A stretch of DNA of 64,000 nucleotides from an uncultured Bacteroidota bacterium (GCA_903851365.1 CAINOB010000083.1:1-64000), one strand, 5' to 3'; counted from the stretch's first letter, positions 14,864 through 23,082 are shown. Translations and numbers: made by a program. Notes: generated by a model not told the origin, from the letters alone.

Positions 14864-17203
14864 ATGAAGATTAAAGAGGAAATAGCTACAATATTATTGG
14901 AGACCGGTACTGAAAGGGAAGCGGTTATTCCTATTCTGCAGGCTATACAGAAGAAATACAATTATCTTCCGGAGGAGGCATTGCGGGAGGTTTGCAAAAA
15001 AACCACCATCACCCCCGAACAAATCATGGGGGTGGCCAGCTTCTATTCGCAGTTCCGGTTAAAGCCGGTCGGCAAACATATGATTCGCGTATGCGTTGGT
15101 ACCGCCTGTCACGTTAAAGGTGCCTCCCTGATTTTTGATGCCCTTCACCGTGAACTAAAACTTACCGGCGACGAAGAAACTGATGCCAGTGGCCTGTTTA
15201 CGCTGGAGAAAGTCAGTTGCCTGGGATGCTGTACTTTGGCTCCTGTAGTTCAGATTGATGGAGTGACCTATGGGCATGTAGCGCCGGATAAGGCAGGGAA
15301 AATCCTTACGGATTTTCTGGGGCAGAAGGGCAAGAAGGCAAAAAGTAAAATAAGAAATACAGAAGGTGAAAAGATTGAAGGGGAGATCAGAATTGGCCTG
15401 GGATCGTGCTGCGTAGCCAGCGGTAGTGAGTCTATCCGCGAAGCGGTGGAAGAAACGGTGAGTAATAACGGACTGCAGATAAATTTAAAATCAGTGGGTT
15501 GTGTGGGCATGTGCCACCAGGTACCCCTGATGGAAATTGTTCCGGCCAATGGAGTGCCGGTTTTATATACCCATGTTGATCCGAAGGATGTAAAGTCGCT
15601 GATCGAAAAGCATTTCAATCCACCAACTCTATTAAAAAGATTAAGTGTCAGGGCACAAACCCTGATCGAAAATATTCAGGACGACAGCCGTTGGGAAGGA
15701 GTAGAGCGATATACGTCGGATGTCAGGGAAAGGCATATCACCTCATTTCTTGGCCGGCAGGTTCCTTTGGCAACTGAATTCAGGGGAATAATCAATCCTC
15801 TTGACATCAATGAATACAAGAGCCGCGAAGGGTTTACTGCCTTGCAGAAATGCCTCACCGGGATGTCTCCAGATGAGGTTACCCGTGAGGTACTCGACAG
15901 CGGCGTCCGCGGTCGCGGAGGTGCCGGATTTCCGACCGGTAAAAAATGGGAGATGGTTGCCAGTCAGAAAGCCCAAGTGAAATATGTTATTTGCAATGGC
16001 GATGAGGGGGATCCGGGTGCCTTTATGGACAGGATGCTCCTCGAATCCTACCCATACCGGGTGATTGAAGGAATGCTCATCGCCGCTTATGCTGTTGGCG
16101 CAACAAAAGGCTATTTCTATATACGCGCCGAATATCCGCTTGCGGTGAAACGGATGACTGCGGCCCTGCAATTTTGCCGGGATGAAGGAATTATCGGACC
16201 CAATATTCTGGGCAGCGGATGGTCATTCGAGGTAAATCTATACGAAGGTGCCGGAGCATTTGTTTGTGGTGAGGAGACTGCCCTGATAGCCTCCATCGAG
16301 GGGAAACGGGGATTTCCTACACAGCGCCCGCCCTACCCCGCTGTGGAAGGATTATGGGATGCACCCACGCTGGTCAACAATACCGAGACTTTCGCGCTGA
16401 TTTCCTGGATTATCCGCCACGGAGCATCAGCTTTCCATAGTCTGGGAACAGCAAAAAGCAAGGGAACTAAGGTTTTTGCACTGGCCGGAAAAATTAACCG
16501 TGGAGGGCTTATTGAAGTTCCCATGGGTATAACCATCCGGAAAATTGTTGAGGATATCGGCGGAGGCATTGCTAACGGAAAAAAATTTAAGGCGATACAG
16601 ATTGGTGGTCCATCAGGTGGCTGTCTGCCTGAATCACTTGCTGATACACCGATTGACTATGAATCGATGGCTGAGCTTGGAGCCATGATGGGATCCGGTG
16701 GCCTGGTGGTCCTGGATGAGACTGACTGCATGGTTGATATGGCCCGTTATTTTCTCTCATTCACTCAAAAAGAGTCATGCGGAAAATGCACTTTCTGCCG
16801 TATCGGCACCCGACGGATGCTCGATATTCTCGATCGTCTGTGCACAGGCAAGGGCAAGGCTGCAGACCTGGATGAGCTGGAAAAACTTGCCGGATGGACA
16901 AAAAAGGGGAGTCTTTGTGGTCTGGGCCAAACGGCGCCCAACCCGATTCTCACCACCCTCCATTATTTCAGGGAAGAATATGAAGCTCATGTTACAGGCC
17001 ATTGTCCCACCGGCAAGTGCATGGACCTGATCACCTATACAATCAACGACAAGTGTATCGGCTGTACTTTGTGTGCCCAGAAATGTCCGGTGGATGCCAT
17101 CGAGTTCAGACCGCATGAGCAGCACGATATTATACAGGAAAAGTGTATTAAATGCGATACCTGCCGGCTGGTTTGCCCGACAGATGCCGTAATAAAGAGA
17201 TAA
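14864..17203 (+). CDS. NuoE-NuoF fusion with extra [2Fe-2S] domain and C-terminal 2x[4Fe-4S] ferredoxin
   Basis: 779 residues. Domains in order: NuoE-like thioredoxin-fold [2Fe-2S] domain (1-150; Cys near 77, 82, 119, 123); a second thioredoxin-like [2Fe-2S] domain (172-250; SCC at 181-183 and CVGMC at 213-217); NuoF-like NADH/FMN domain (290-620; GRGGAGFPTGKKW, CNGDEGDPGAFMDR); the NuoF [4Fe-4S] motif SCGKCTFCRIGTRR; and a two-cluster ferredoxin at the C-terminus (CIGCTLCAQKCP, CIKCDTCRLVCP). This is the HydB/HndC/StnB-type NADH-oxidising subunit with its NuoE partner fused. Cytosolic. Eight bases separate it from the flavoprotein gene that follows, its probable partner. No hydrogenase catalytic subunit is present. 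Confidence 0.93.
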   Translation: MKIKEEIATILLETGTEREAVIPILQAIQKKYNYLPEEALREVCKKTTITPEQIMGVASFYSQFRLKPVGKHMIRVCVGTACHVKGASLIFDALHRELKLTGDEETDASGLFTLEKVSCLGCCTLAPVVQIDGVTYGHVAPDKAGKILTDFLGQKGKKAKSKIRNTEGEKIEGEIRIGLGSCCVASGSESIREAVEETVSNNGLQINLKSVGCVGMCHQVPLMEIVPANGVPVLYTHVDPKDVKSLIEKHFNPPTLLKRLSVRAQTLIENIQDDSRWEGVERYTSDVRERHITSFLGRQVPLATEFRGIINPLDINEYKSREGFTALQKCLTGMSPDEVTREVLDSGVRGRGGAGFPTGKKWEMVASQKAQVKYVICNGDEGDPGAFMDRMLLESYPYRVIEGMLIAAYAVGATKGYFYIRAEYPLAVKRMTAALQFCRDEGIIGPNILGSGWSFEVNLYEGAGAFVCGEETALIASIEGKRGFPTQRPPYPAVEGLWDAPTLVNNTETFALISWIIRHGASAFHSLGTAKSKGTKVFALAGKINRGGLIEVPMGITIRKIVEDIGGGIANGKKFKAIQIGGPSGGCLPESLADTPIDYESMAELGAMMGSGGLVVLDETDCMVDMARYFLSFTQKESCGKCTFCRIGTRRMLDILDRLCTGKGKAADLDELEKLAGWTKKGSLCGLGQTAPNPILTTLHYFREEYEAHVTGHCPTGKCMDLITYTINDKCIGCTLCAQKCPVDAIEFRPHEQHDIIQEKCIKCDTCRLVCPTDAVIKR

Positions 17204-17211
17204 TTATCAAA

Positions 17212-18699
17212 ATGATTGAACTCCATATCGACGGGATAAAATTGAGTGTGGAATCCGGAACAACGGTGATGGAAGCTGCACGGCAACTGGATATTCAGGT
17301 TCCATCGATGTGTCATAATGGCGACCTTCCACATTTTGCCTCTTGCATGATCTGTATGGTAAAAGATGCGAAAAATGGCAAAATGTTCACCTCCTGCACG
17401 GTAAAGGCCACTCCGGGAATGGAGATCATCACCCTGGATGAGGAGATCCGTGAAGCCCGCAAAACAGCACTCGACCTGCTCCTGAGCGATCATGTGGGAG
17501 ATTGTGATGCTCCCTGTCAAATCAGCTGTCCAGCGCATATGGATATCCCGAGGATGAATCATTTATTGGCGCAAAGCAGGTTTGAAGATGCCTATAATGT
17601 TGTTATTCAGGATATAGCTCTCCCATCCATTCTTGGCCGTATTTGTCCGGCTCCCTGCGAAGGCGCATGCAGGAGAAATTCGGTGGATGAGGCAGTTTCG
17701 ATATGTTTTCTAAAGATGTATGCGGGGGACTTCATCCATCAGCAAAAAGCTAAACCCATGGGTAATTTCGCATTCAGCGACGGGGTCCCCGCTTCCGCGG
17801 CGATGACAACTCTTCGAGGGTCACGCGTTGCTGTCATCGGTTCCGGCCCTCATGGTCTTTCAGCGGCGTGGTACCTGCAATCTTTTGGCTATCAATGCAC
17901 GATTTTCGATAGGAATCCTTTACCCGGAGGCGCCCTGCGCTATTCAGTTCCCAGAAATTTGCTTCCAGAAGAAGTGCTCGATCTGGAAATTGAACGAATA
18001 AAACAGTCAGGAGTCATTTTCCAGATGAATGCCGAAATTGATCCGGAGCGGGTTAAGGAGCTGGAAAAAGAATTTGATGCCGTAGTTTATCCTTTGGAGA
18101 AGCCCTTGAAAATGGCGATCAAGGCTTCGGCATTTGGTAAGGAAGCCGCCTGGGAAACCAGGCAGAAGTTATCGGGACAGCCAATAATTGGCGAACCAAA
18201 AATGTTCAATTCACGTTTCGGTAAGCTTCAGGAATCCGAAGCCCTTGAATACCTCAAAGAATCAGTTCCGGGCGATCGCATCGAACCGGCCAATGGATTC
18301 ACTCACGGAATGACAGCCGAAGAGGTTGTTGCCGAAGCCGCCAGATGCCTCCACTGCGAATGCCGTAAGGCTGATGATTGTTTGCTCAGAATTTATTCAA
18401 ATGAGTATCAGGCCGATCAGAAACGTTTTCAGGGACCTGAACGCAAACCCGTTACCAAGCAATTTCAGCATGACACAGTTGTTTATGAACCTCAGAAATG
18501 TATAAAATGCGGTATTTGCGTCAGGATAACGGCAAAACATCAGGAAGAGTTCGGACTCACTTTTATCGGGCGCGGTTTTGATGTGGTCATTGGGGTGCCA
18601 TTCAGCGAATCGATCAGGGAAGGTTTGACTCATACCGCCGGGGAAGCAGCCGATGCATGTCCCACCGGAGCTCTGGCAAGGAAAGGAGGAAGAAAATGA
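17212..18699 (+). CDS. [2Fe-2S]/GltD-like flavoprotein lacking an evident NAD(P)H-binding domain
   Basis: 495 residues from ATG 17212. Order: plant-type [2Fe-2S] domain (1-75; MCHNG, CMIC, SCTV); GltD-type Fe-S region (CDAPCQISCPAHMDIPR, then GRICPAPCEGACRR); FAD-binding motif VAVIGSGPHGLSAAWYLQ near 203 with DRNPLPGGALRYSVP. Then, at FDAVVYPLEK, the usual second Rossmann fold (GGGN-x-AMD, NAD(P)H) is missing. The sequence passes straight to a tail like that of NfnB/StnC proteins (RCLHCECR) and a C-terminal cluster motif (CIKCGIC...CPTGAL). A palindromic repeat contributes DGVPASAAMTT just before the FAD domain. Likely partner of the NuoEF-like protein; its stop overlaps the next start (ATGA). 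Confidence 0.85.
   Translation: MIELHIDGIKLSVESGTTVMEAARQLDIQVPSMCHNGDLPHFASCMICMVKDAKNGKMFTSCTVKATPGMEIITLDEEIREARKTALDLLLSDHVGDCDAPCQISCPAHMDIPRMNHLLAQSRFEDAYNVVIQDIALPSILGRICPAPCEGACRRNSVDEAVSICFLKMYAGDFIHQQKAKPMGNFAFSDGVPASAAMTTLRGSRVAVIGSGPHGLSAAWYLQSFGYQCTIFDRNPLPGGALRYSVPRNLLPEEVLDLEIERIKQSGVIFQMNAEIDPERVKELEKEFDAVVYPLEKPLKMAIKASAFGKEAAWETRQKLSGQPIIGEPKMFNSRFGKLQESEALEYLKESVPGDRIEPANGFTHGMTAEEVVAEAARCLHCECRKADDCLLRIYSNEYQADQKRFQGPERKPVTKQFQHDTVVYEPQKCIKCGICVRITAKHQEEFGLTFIGRGFDVVIGVPFSESIREGLTHTAGEAADACPTGALARKGGRK
17779..17825 (+). repeat. Palindromic repeat element, copy 3 (in coding sequence)
   Basis: GACGGGGTCCCCGC, then CGGCGATGACAACTC and CGAGGGTCAC: the element consensus in plus orientation, with a somewhat worn stem. 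It encodes SDGVPASAAMTTLRG between the Fe-S and FAD domains of the flavoprotein. Confidence 0.8.
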
Positions 18700-19838
18700 G
18701 AGGGATATTGATATTGATGCTACTGCTGAATGTCGTGGTAAAGGATGCGTTCCCGACTTTCGTCGGGATGACAGAAAAGGGCTCCGCGGGAGGGCAAAAT
18801 CCTGCTATTTCCCGCGGGAATCAGGCGTTGACAGGTGAGGTACATGAAAACCTTCCTGCGAAAATCAAGCAGCTCTGGTCATTTAAAGCGGCCGATGAAA
18901 TGAAGGCATCGCCGGTAGTGAGCGGTAACATTGTGGTCGCCGGAGGTATGGACGGATCGGTCTATGCTCTGGACCTGAACGGAAAATTGCTGTGGAAGTT
19001 TGCTACAGGAAACGGAATCGAAGCACCGGCACTCATCCTCGACAATACGGTTTATGTTGGAAACCTTACTGGAATATTGTTTGCTCTGAACCTGAAAGAT
19101 GGTAAAGAAAAATGGAGATATGCCACTGAAGGCCAGATTAGCGGATCAGCCAACTGGTGGAAATCAGGCAATTCAACCCGCATTCTGGTAGGCAGTTACG
19201 ACTACAACCTGCATTGTGTTGATGCTGCAACAGGTAAAGTTGTTTGGAAATACGAATCCGATAATTTCATTAATGGCGCCACAAGCTGTGTCGATGGAAA
19301 TGCAATTTTCGGAGGCTGCGACGGATATTTACATATTGTGGATATCGCTACCGGCAAAGCTTCAGCCAAAATTGATGTATCAACGTACGTTCCCGGATCC
19401 ACACCAACATCAGACGGGTTATCTTATGTTGGCGATTACGATGGAGGTTTTACCTGTGTGAGCATCAAGGAGAAAAAAATCAGCTGGAAGTATAAAAATG
19501 AAAAGACCCAGTTACCATTTGTAGCTTCCGGAGCTATCTCAGGGGACCGGGTGATTACAGGAAGTCGCGATAAGCAAGTTTATTGTTTCAGTAAAACAGA
19601 TGGCAAATTGCTGTGGAAGTACAATACCGGTGAAAAAGTTGATGCCTCACCCCTGGTTTGTCAGGATAAGGTTTTAGTTGCGAACATGCGCGGCGATCTT
19701 GTTTTACTAAAATTAAATGATGGCACCCTGGTCTGGACCTACGAAACAGGTACACCTGTTTTTAGCAATCCGGCGGTATACCAGGGTAAGATATATTTGT
19801 GCGGGCAGGATGGGACGGTTAGATGTTACGGGAAGTAA
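18696..19838 (+). CDS. Exported PQQ-like beta-propeller protein D
   Basis: 380 residues from ATG 18696, which overlaps the previous stop and follows a strong AGGAGG at 18686-18691 (unusual here, where most genes lack one). The leader MRGILILMLLLNVVV is cut short by KDAFPTFVGMTE, a translated palindromic repeat, and a Gly/Ser-rich stretch follows. From about residue 55 regular propeller strands run to the end (DLNGKLLWKFATGNG, DAATGKVVWKYESD, SKTDGKLLWKYNTGE), arranged like BamB or PQQ-like proteins. Probably periplasmic, though the signal-peptide cleavage site is unclear because of the insertion. It is coupled to the cytosolic flavoprotein, which ties the propellers to the NADH-side enzymes. 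Confidence 0.82.
   Translation: MRGILILMLLLNVVVKDAFPTFVGMTEKGSAGGQNPAISRGNQALTGEVHENLPAKIKQLWSFKAADEMKASPVVSGNIVVAGGMDGSVYALDLNGKLLWKFATGNGIEAPALILDNTVYVGNLTGILFALNLKDGKEKWRYATEGQISGSANWWKSGNSTRILVGSYDYNLHCVDAATGKVVWKYESDNFINGATSCVDGNAIFGGCDGYLHIVDIATGKASAKIDVSTYVPGSTPTSDGLSYVGDYDGGFTCVSIKEKKISWKYKNEKTQLPFVASGAISGDRVITGSRDKQVYCFSKTDGKLLWKYNTGEKVDASPLVCQDKVLVANMRGDLVLLKLNDGTLVWTYETGTPVFSNPAVYQGKIYLCGQDGTVRCYGK
18738..18780 (+). repeat. Palindromic repeat element, copy 4 (in coding sequence)
   Basis: TAAAGGATGCGTTCCCGAC, loop, GTCGGGATGACAG: the element consensus with a perfect CCCGAC/GTCGGG stem. It encodes KDAFPTFVGMTE at the signal-peptide boundary. A second GC-rich inverted pair (CCGCGGGA and TCCCGCGGG, about 18783-18821) follows at once. 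Confidence 0.82.
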
Positions 19839-19839
19839 C

Positions 19840-19896
19840 GACAGACGAAAGAAAGACCGGGAGACGGAAGACCTAAGAGAATTGGCACATTGACAC
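19840..19896 (+). repeat. AGAC heptad-type array followed by a GCACATTG-type unit
   Basis: AGACGAA, AGAA, AGACCGG, GAGACGG, AAGACCT run through 19840-19877 with steps of 7-8 bases. Then ATTGGCACATTGACAC at 19881-19896 matches the family seen at 20971 and, inverted, at 58610. This fills the spacer between propeller D and the porin-like gene. Confidence 0.6.
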
Positions 19897-19903
19897 TTAA
19901 TAT

Positions 19904-20914
19904 ATGTTAAAGAAAATTGTGGGGATCGGGTTTATTTTGATAGTGCTGGGTAGTTTATCTCAAGCTCAGGATACGACAAAGGTAAAGGGATTTGAGTATG
20001 CTAAACTCAAGCCGATCGTACATTTCTTTGCCAATGCAGAATATAATCCATCTGCAGGAGTATCAAAAGATTATTCTTTTTGGATCGGCCGGACCCTCTT
20101 CGGATTTAATTATGATTATGACAAGCATTGGTCGGGTAAGGTGTTGATCGACCGCACCAGGCTCACCGGGTCGATGAATACCATGTACGTTAAAGTAGCC
20201 AACCTGCGATGGACGCCCAATAATCGTTTGGCGATTGAAGGCGGTGTCATTAATCAGAATAACTATATCCCTTTCGAAACATTCTGGGGATATCGTTTTG
20301 TAGCAGAAACATTCCAGGATCGGTATTATATCATACCCAGCACCGATGTCGGGGTTGCAGCCTATTATAAAATCAGTAAGCGGCTGACTATTGATGCTGC
20401 TGTTACGAATGGCGAAGGTCCGAGAATCGATCAGGATAATTTCGGAAAAATTAAACTTGCTGGCGGATTGACATTCAATCCTGATGAAAACTGGGAAACC
20501 CGAATTTTTTATCATTTGAAATCATCAGGTGAAACCGGATTTACAGCCAAAGAAAATCTGTTTAATGCCTATGCCGGCTATCGGGTGGGTGATAGATTTC
20601 GGGTGGGTGCAGAATTCATTTATGTCGATGGCTTTTTGTGCATCTCAGGTGCAAAATCCTATGGCGAAACCATTTTCGGAGTAGTAACCCTTTACAAAAG
20701 CCTGAAATTCCTGGTGCGCTGTGACCAGATTTCTGTCATTAAGAAAAATAACCCAACCCTATTTCCTACCAGTGGAAGCGCCCTGATCACTGGATTTCTG
20801 GTAAACCCCATCAAAGGGATCAATGTTTGTATAAATTATCAGGGATTCTATCCTGAAGAAAAAACGAACAAACCGACGCACAGGCTGTTATTAAGTTTTG
20901 AATACAGGTTGTAA
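19904..20914 (+). CDS. Outer-membrane porin-like beta-barrel protein
   Basis: 336 residues. The signal peptide MLKKIVGIGFILIVLGSLSQAQ is followed by alternating amphipathic beta strands (YSFWIGRTLFGFNYDYDKHW, NAYAGYRVGDRFRVGAEFIYVDG) and a C-terminal strand HRLLLSFEYRL ending with a hydrophobic residue pattern typical of barrel insertion signals. The architecture suits a phosphate-selective-like or general porin of Bacteroidota. No substrate can be read. It ends the redox cluster in orientation and spacing and may supply the periplasmic propellers with a substrate, but a link is only positional. Confidence 0.7.
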   Translation: MLKKIVGIGFILIVLGSLSQAQDTTKVKGFEYAKLKPIVHFFANAEYNPSAGVSKDYSFWIGRTLFGFNYDYDKHWSGKVLIDRTRLTGSMNTMYVKVANLRWTPNNRLAIEGGVINQNNYIPFETFWGYRFVAETFQDRYYIIPSTDVGVAAYYKISKRLTIDAAVTNGEGPRIDQDNFGKIKLAGGLTFNPDENWETRIFYHLKSSGETGFTAKENLFNAYAGYRVGDRFRVGAEFIYVDGFLCISGAKSYGETIFGVVTLYKSLKFLVRCDQISVIKKNNPTLFPTSGSALITGFLVNPIKGINVCINYQGFYPEEKTNKPTHRLLLSFEYRL

Positions 20915-20917
20915 AAA

Positions 20918-20954
20918 GGTATCAGGTATCAGGTATCAGGTATCGGGTTTCGGG
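20918..20954 (+). repeat. Heptad array, unit TATCAGG
   Basis: Five exact 7-base steps: TATCAGG three times, TATCGGG, TTTCGGG. It lies just after the porin-like gene. TTGGCAGATTAGCACATTGA at 20971-20990, directly before the next ATG, belongs to the GCACATTG family. Confidence 0.85.
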
Positions 20955-20994
20955 AAGAAAATTTTTTAAATTGGCAGATTAGCACATTGAAGTT

Positions 20995-22281
20995 ATGAGG
21001 ATCATACATATTATTCCCGGTTCAGGCGGCAGTTTTTACTGTGGCAACTGCCTGCGCGACAGCAAATATGTTGTTGCTTTGCGAAAAATGGGGCATGAGG
21101 TGGTAAAGGTACCGATGTATCTACCGCTGTTTTCTCACGATGATCTGCAGGAAATTCCAGTATTTTACGGTGCTATAAGCATATATCTCAAACAGTTATA
21201 TCCCATTTTTGAGAAAGCGCCAGCATGGTTTGACAATCTATTGAATTCCAAGCCGATGCTTAAGTTTGCTGCCGGTATGGCTGGGTCTACCAGCGCCAAG
21301 GGTTTGAGTGAGATGACGATATCTATGCTTAAGGGCGAACACGGACGCCAGCATGAAGAACTCGATCGGATGATCGATTGGATTAAGGAACACTATCCGG
21401 CTGACATTGTGCATCTCTCGAATGCTTTATTGTCCGGATTGGCCCCACGGATAAAAGAGAGGCTGGGGGTTAAGGTATATTGCTCCCTTCAGGATGAGGA
21501 TGTTTGGATCGACGTTATGAAGCCCGAGTTCCGTCAGGAGGCTTGGGATCTGATGCACGAAAACGCCAAGTCCATTGACCGGTTTATTGGTGTCAGCCAA
21601 TATTTTTCCGAACTGATGAAGGAGCGGATTAGTTTGACCGATGAACAGATTAAAACTATTTATCTCGGCATTGATCCTACTGATTATGAATATATTCCAA
21701 TATCAGAAAAGCCCAGAAATATTGGATTCATTTCCAGAATGTGTGCAGAAAACGGATTGGATATCCTGGTGGAGGCTTTTATCAGCCTTAAAGACAGACC
21801 CGGATTTCAGGATGTCAAATTGATTTTAACCGGTGGATCGACTGGTGAAGACAAGCACTATATCGGTAAGCTAAAGAAGAGAATTTCAGATTGTGGATTA
21901 AATGACGAGGTTGAATTCCAGGCAAATTTTGAAGAAGAGGGACGTAAGGAATTTTTCAGAAAGGTTTCAGTGTTATCTGTTCCGGTACGTATCGGTGAAG
22001 CATTTGGCCTGTACCTTCTGGAATCAATGGCTTCAGGTGTACCCGTGGTTCAGCCAGCGCTGGGCGCCTTTCCGGAGATTATCCGAAAGTCGGGCGGAGG
22101 AGAAACTTATGAGCCAAATCAACCTGAAATACTGGCTGATTCACTTGCCAAATTATTACCGGACACAGTACGGCTGTCAGAATTGAGCAAGGCAGGTCAT
22201 GATGGGGTTCACCGCTATTTTGATATTTTCACCCATGCCAGGGAATTGATTTCCGTTTATGAATCCGATATAAAATCATGA
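20995..22281 (+). CDS. Glycosyltransferase, GT4-like (GT-B fold)
   Basis: 428 residues. The N-terminal IIHIIPGSGGSFYCGNCLRDSKYVVALRKMGHEV is a GT-B donor/acceptor loop with a Gly-rich turn. The C-terminal half has the GT4 elements NIGFISRMCAENGLDILVEAF, LILTGGSTGED and EAFGLYLLESMASGVPVVQPALGAFPEI, with the E-x7-E arrangement. It transfers a sugar from a nucleotide donor to an unknown acceptor at the cytosolic face. Its stop overlaps the start of an ABC ATPase gene, so glycosylation and an ABC exporter are linked; a lipid or envelope glycan is a reasonable guess. Confidence 0.88.
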   Translation: MRIIHIIPGSGGSFYCGNCLRDSKYVVALRKMGHEVVKVPMYLPLFSHDDLQEIPVFYGAISIYLKQLYPIFEKAPAWFDNLLNSKPMLKFAAGMAGSTSAKGLSEMTISMLKGEHGRQHEELDRMIDWIKEHYPADIVHLSNALLSGLAPRIKERLGVKVYCSLQDEDVWIDVMKPEFRQEAWDLMHENAKSIDRFIGVSQYFSELMKERISLTDEQIKTIYLGIDPTDYEYIPISEKPRNIGFISRMCAENGLDILVEAFISLKDRPGFQDVKLILTGGSTGEDKHYIGKLKKRISDCGLNDEVEFQANFEEEGRKEFFRKVSVLSVPVRIGEAFGLYLLESMASGVPVVQPALGAFPEIIRKSGGGETYEPNQPEILADSLAKLLPDTVRLSELSKAGHDGVHRYFDIFTHARELISVYESDIKS

Positions 22282-22961
22282 GCGATATGGATACCATCCT
22301 TCGAATGGAAGGGGTGAGAAAAGAATTTGGCGTACCTGGCACTTCTTCGCGCCGGGTTGTTCTCTCTGATATAAATCTGACAGTCGGGAAGGGCGCAAGT
22401 ATTGCGATTACCGGACCATCAGGATCAGGCAAAACCACCCTCCTGAATCTCATCGCTGTACTGGACAAACCGGATCAGGGACTGGTTGAATTTAAGGGTA
22501 AAAATCTGGCATCTATGTTTCGTTCCGAGCTTGATACCTATCGAAACAGATCAATCGGCTTGGTTTTTCAACTTCACCATTTATTGCCGCAATGTACTTT
22601 AATGGAAAATATCCTGGTCCCTACGCTGGCCTTACCGGATAAATCGAAGAGGAAATTTTATCTCGACAGGGCCAGTGAACTAATAAAACGCATGGGCCTT
22701 TGGGACGTTCGTAACCAATATCCAGGAACACTTTCCGGAGGCGAATGCCAGCGAACCGCAGTTGCAAGGGCTCTTATCAATGATCCTGACTTGTTGCTTG
22801 CTGATGAACCCACCGGTGCCCTGGATCGCGAAAACGCACTTAAACTCATTGATTTGCTGACTGAGATCAACAAGATTGACGGAAAGACAATTATCCTGGT
22901 AACACACTCCGCGGAGATAGCATCCAGGATGAGTAGAACTGTTGATATCTCGACATTATGA
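22278..22961 (+). CDS. LolD/MacB-type ABC transporter ATP-binding protein
   Basis: 227 residues. Walker A GPSGSGKTT near 42-50, Q-loop VFQLHHLLPQCT, signature LSGGECQRTAVARAL and Walker B LLLADEPTGALD are all present, in the arrangement of LolD/MacB/FtsE ATPases that drive FtsX-type permeases. Starts within the ATGA overlap with the glycosyltransferase gene. Its permease partner is the next gene, 121 bases downstream, separated by a GC-rich repeat. Confidence 0.93.
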   Translation: MSDMDTILRMEGVRKEFGVPGTSSRRVVLSDINLTVGKGASIAITGPSGSGKTTLLNLIAVLDKPDQGLVEFKGKNLASMFRSELDTYRNRSIGLVFQLHHLLPQCTLMENILVPTLALPDKSKRKFYLDRASELIKRMGLWDVRNQYPGTLSGGECQRTAVARALINDPDLLLADEPTGALDRENALKLIDLLTEINKIDGKTIILVTHSAEIASRMSRTVDISTL

Positions 22962-22975
22962 TCCAAGATATACCC

Positions 22976-23070
22976 ACCCCCTGCCCTCTCCCTGAAACCG
23001 GGAGGGGAATAGGCAGCTTCGTTCCCGCGGAGCACATTCCCCCCTGTTTCAGGGGGGCTAGGGGGGTAAT
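22976..23070. repeat. GC-rich palindromic repeat between ABC ATPase and permease
   Basis: Two hairpins: CCCTCTCCC...GGGAGGGG near 22984-23008 and CCCCCCTG-TTT-CAGGGGGG at 23039-23057. The outer arms (TACCCACCCCC and GGGGGGTA) are roughly complementary, so the whole 95 bases form a nested palindrome. It differs from the GACGGGG element. It resembles small non-autonomous dispersed repeats; other copies would lie outside this window. Confidence 0.75.
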
Positions 23071-23082
23071 TTTTAGAGCAAA

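Noticed and set aside
17779-17825. Frameshift or pseudogene in the flavoprotein
   Set aside because: The frame continues from the [2Fe-2S] domain to the final cluster motif; the repeat insertion keeps frame. The missing NAD(P)H domain is a clean internal absence, not a frameshift.
14864-18699. Possible bifurcating [FeFe]-hydrogenase (HydABC) locus
   Set aside because: NuoE/NuoF domains fit, but neither gene nor any neighbour has the H-cluster motifs or a hydrogenase catalytic domain.
7172-19838. Calling the propellers PQQ-dependent alcohol or sugar dehydrogenases
   Set aside because: Only the generic propeller repeats are visible; no dehydrogenase-specific active-site pattern, heme domain or PQQ synthesis gene was seen, so the fold name alone is used.
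22658-23035. Minus-strand open frame over the ABC ATPase 3' end and GC-rich palindrome
   Set aside because: It is antisense to a gene with all ABC motifs, and its unique part is the palindrome.
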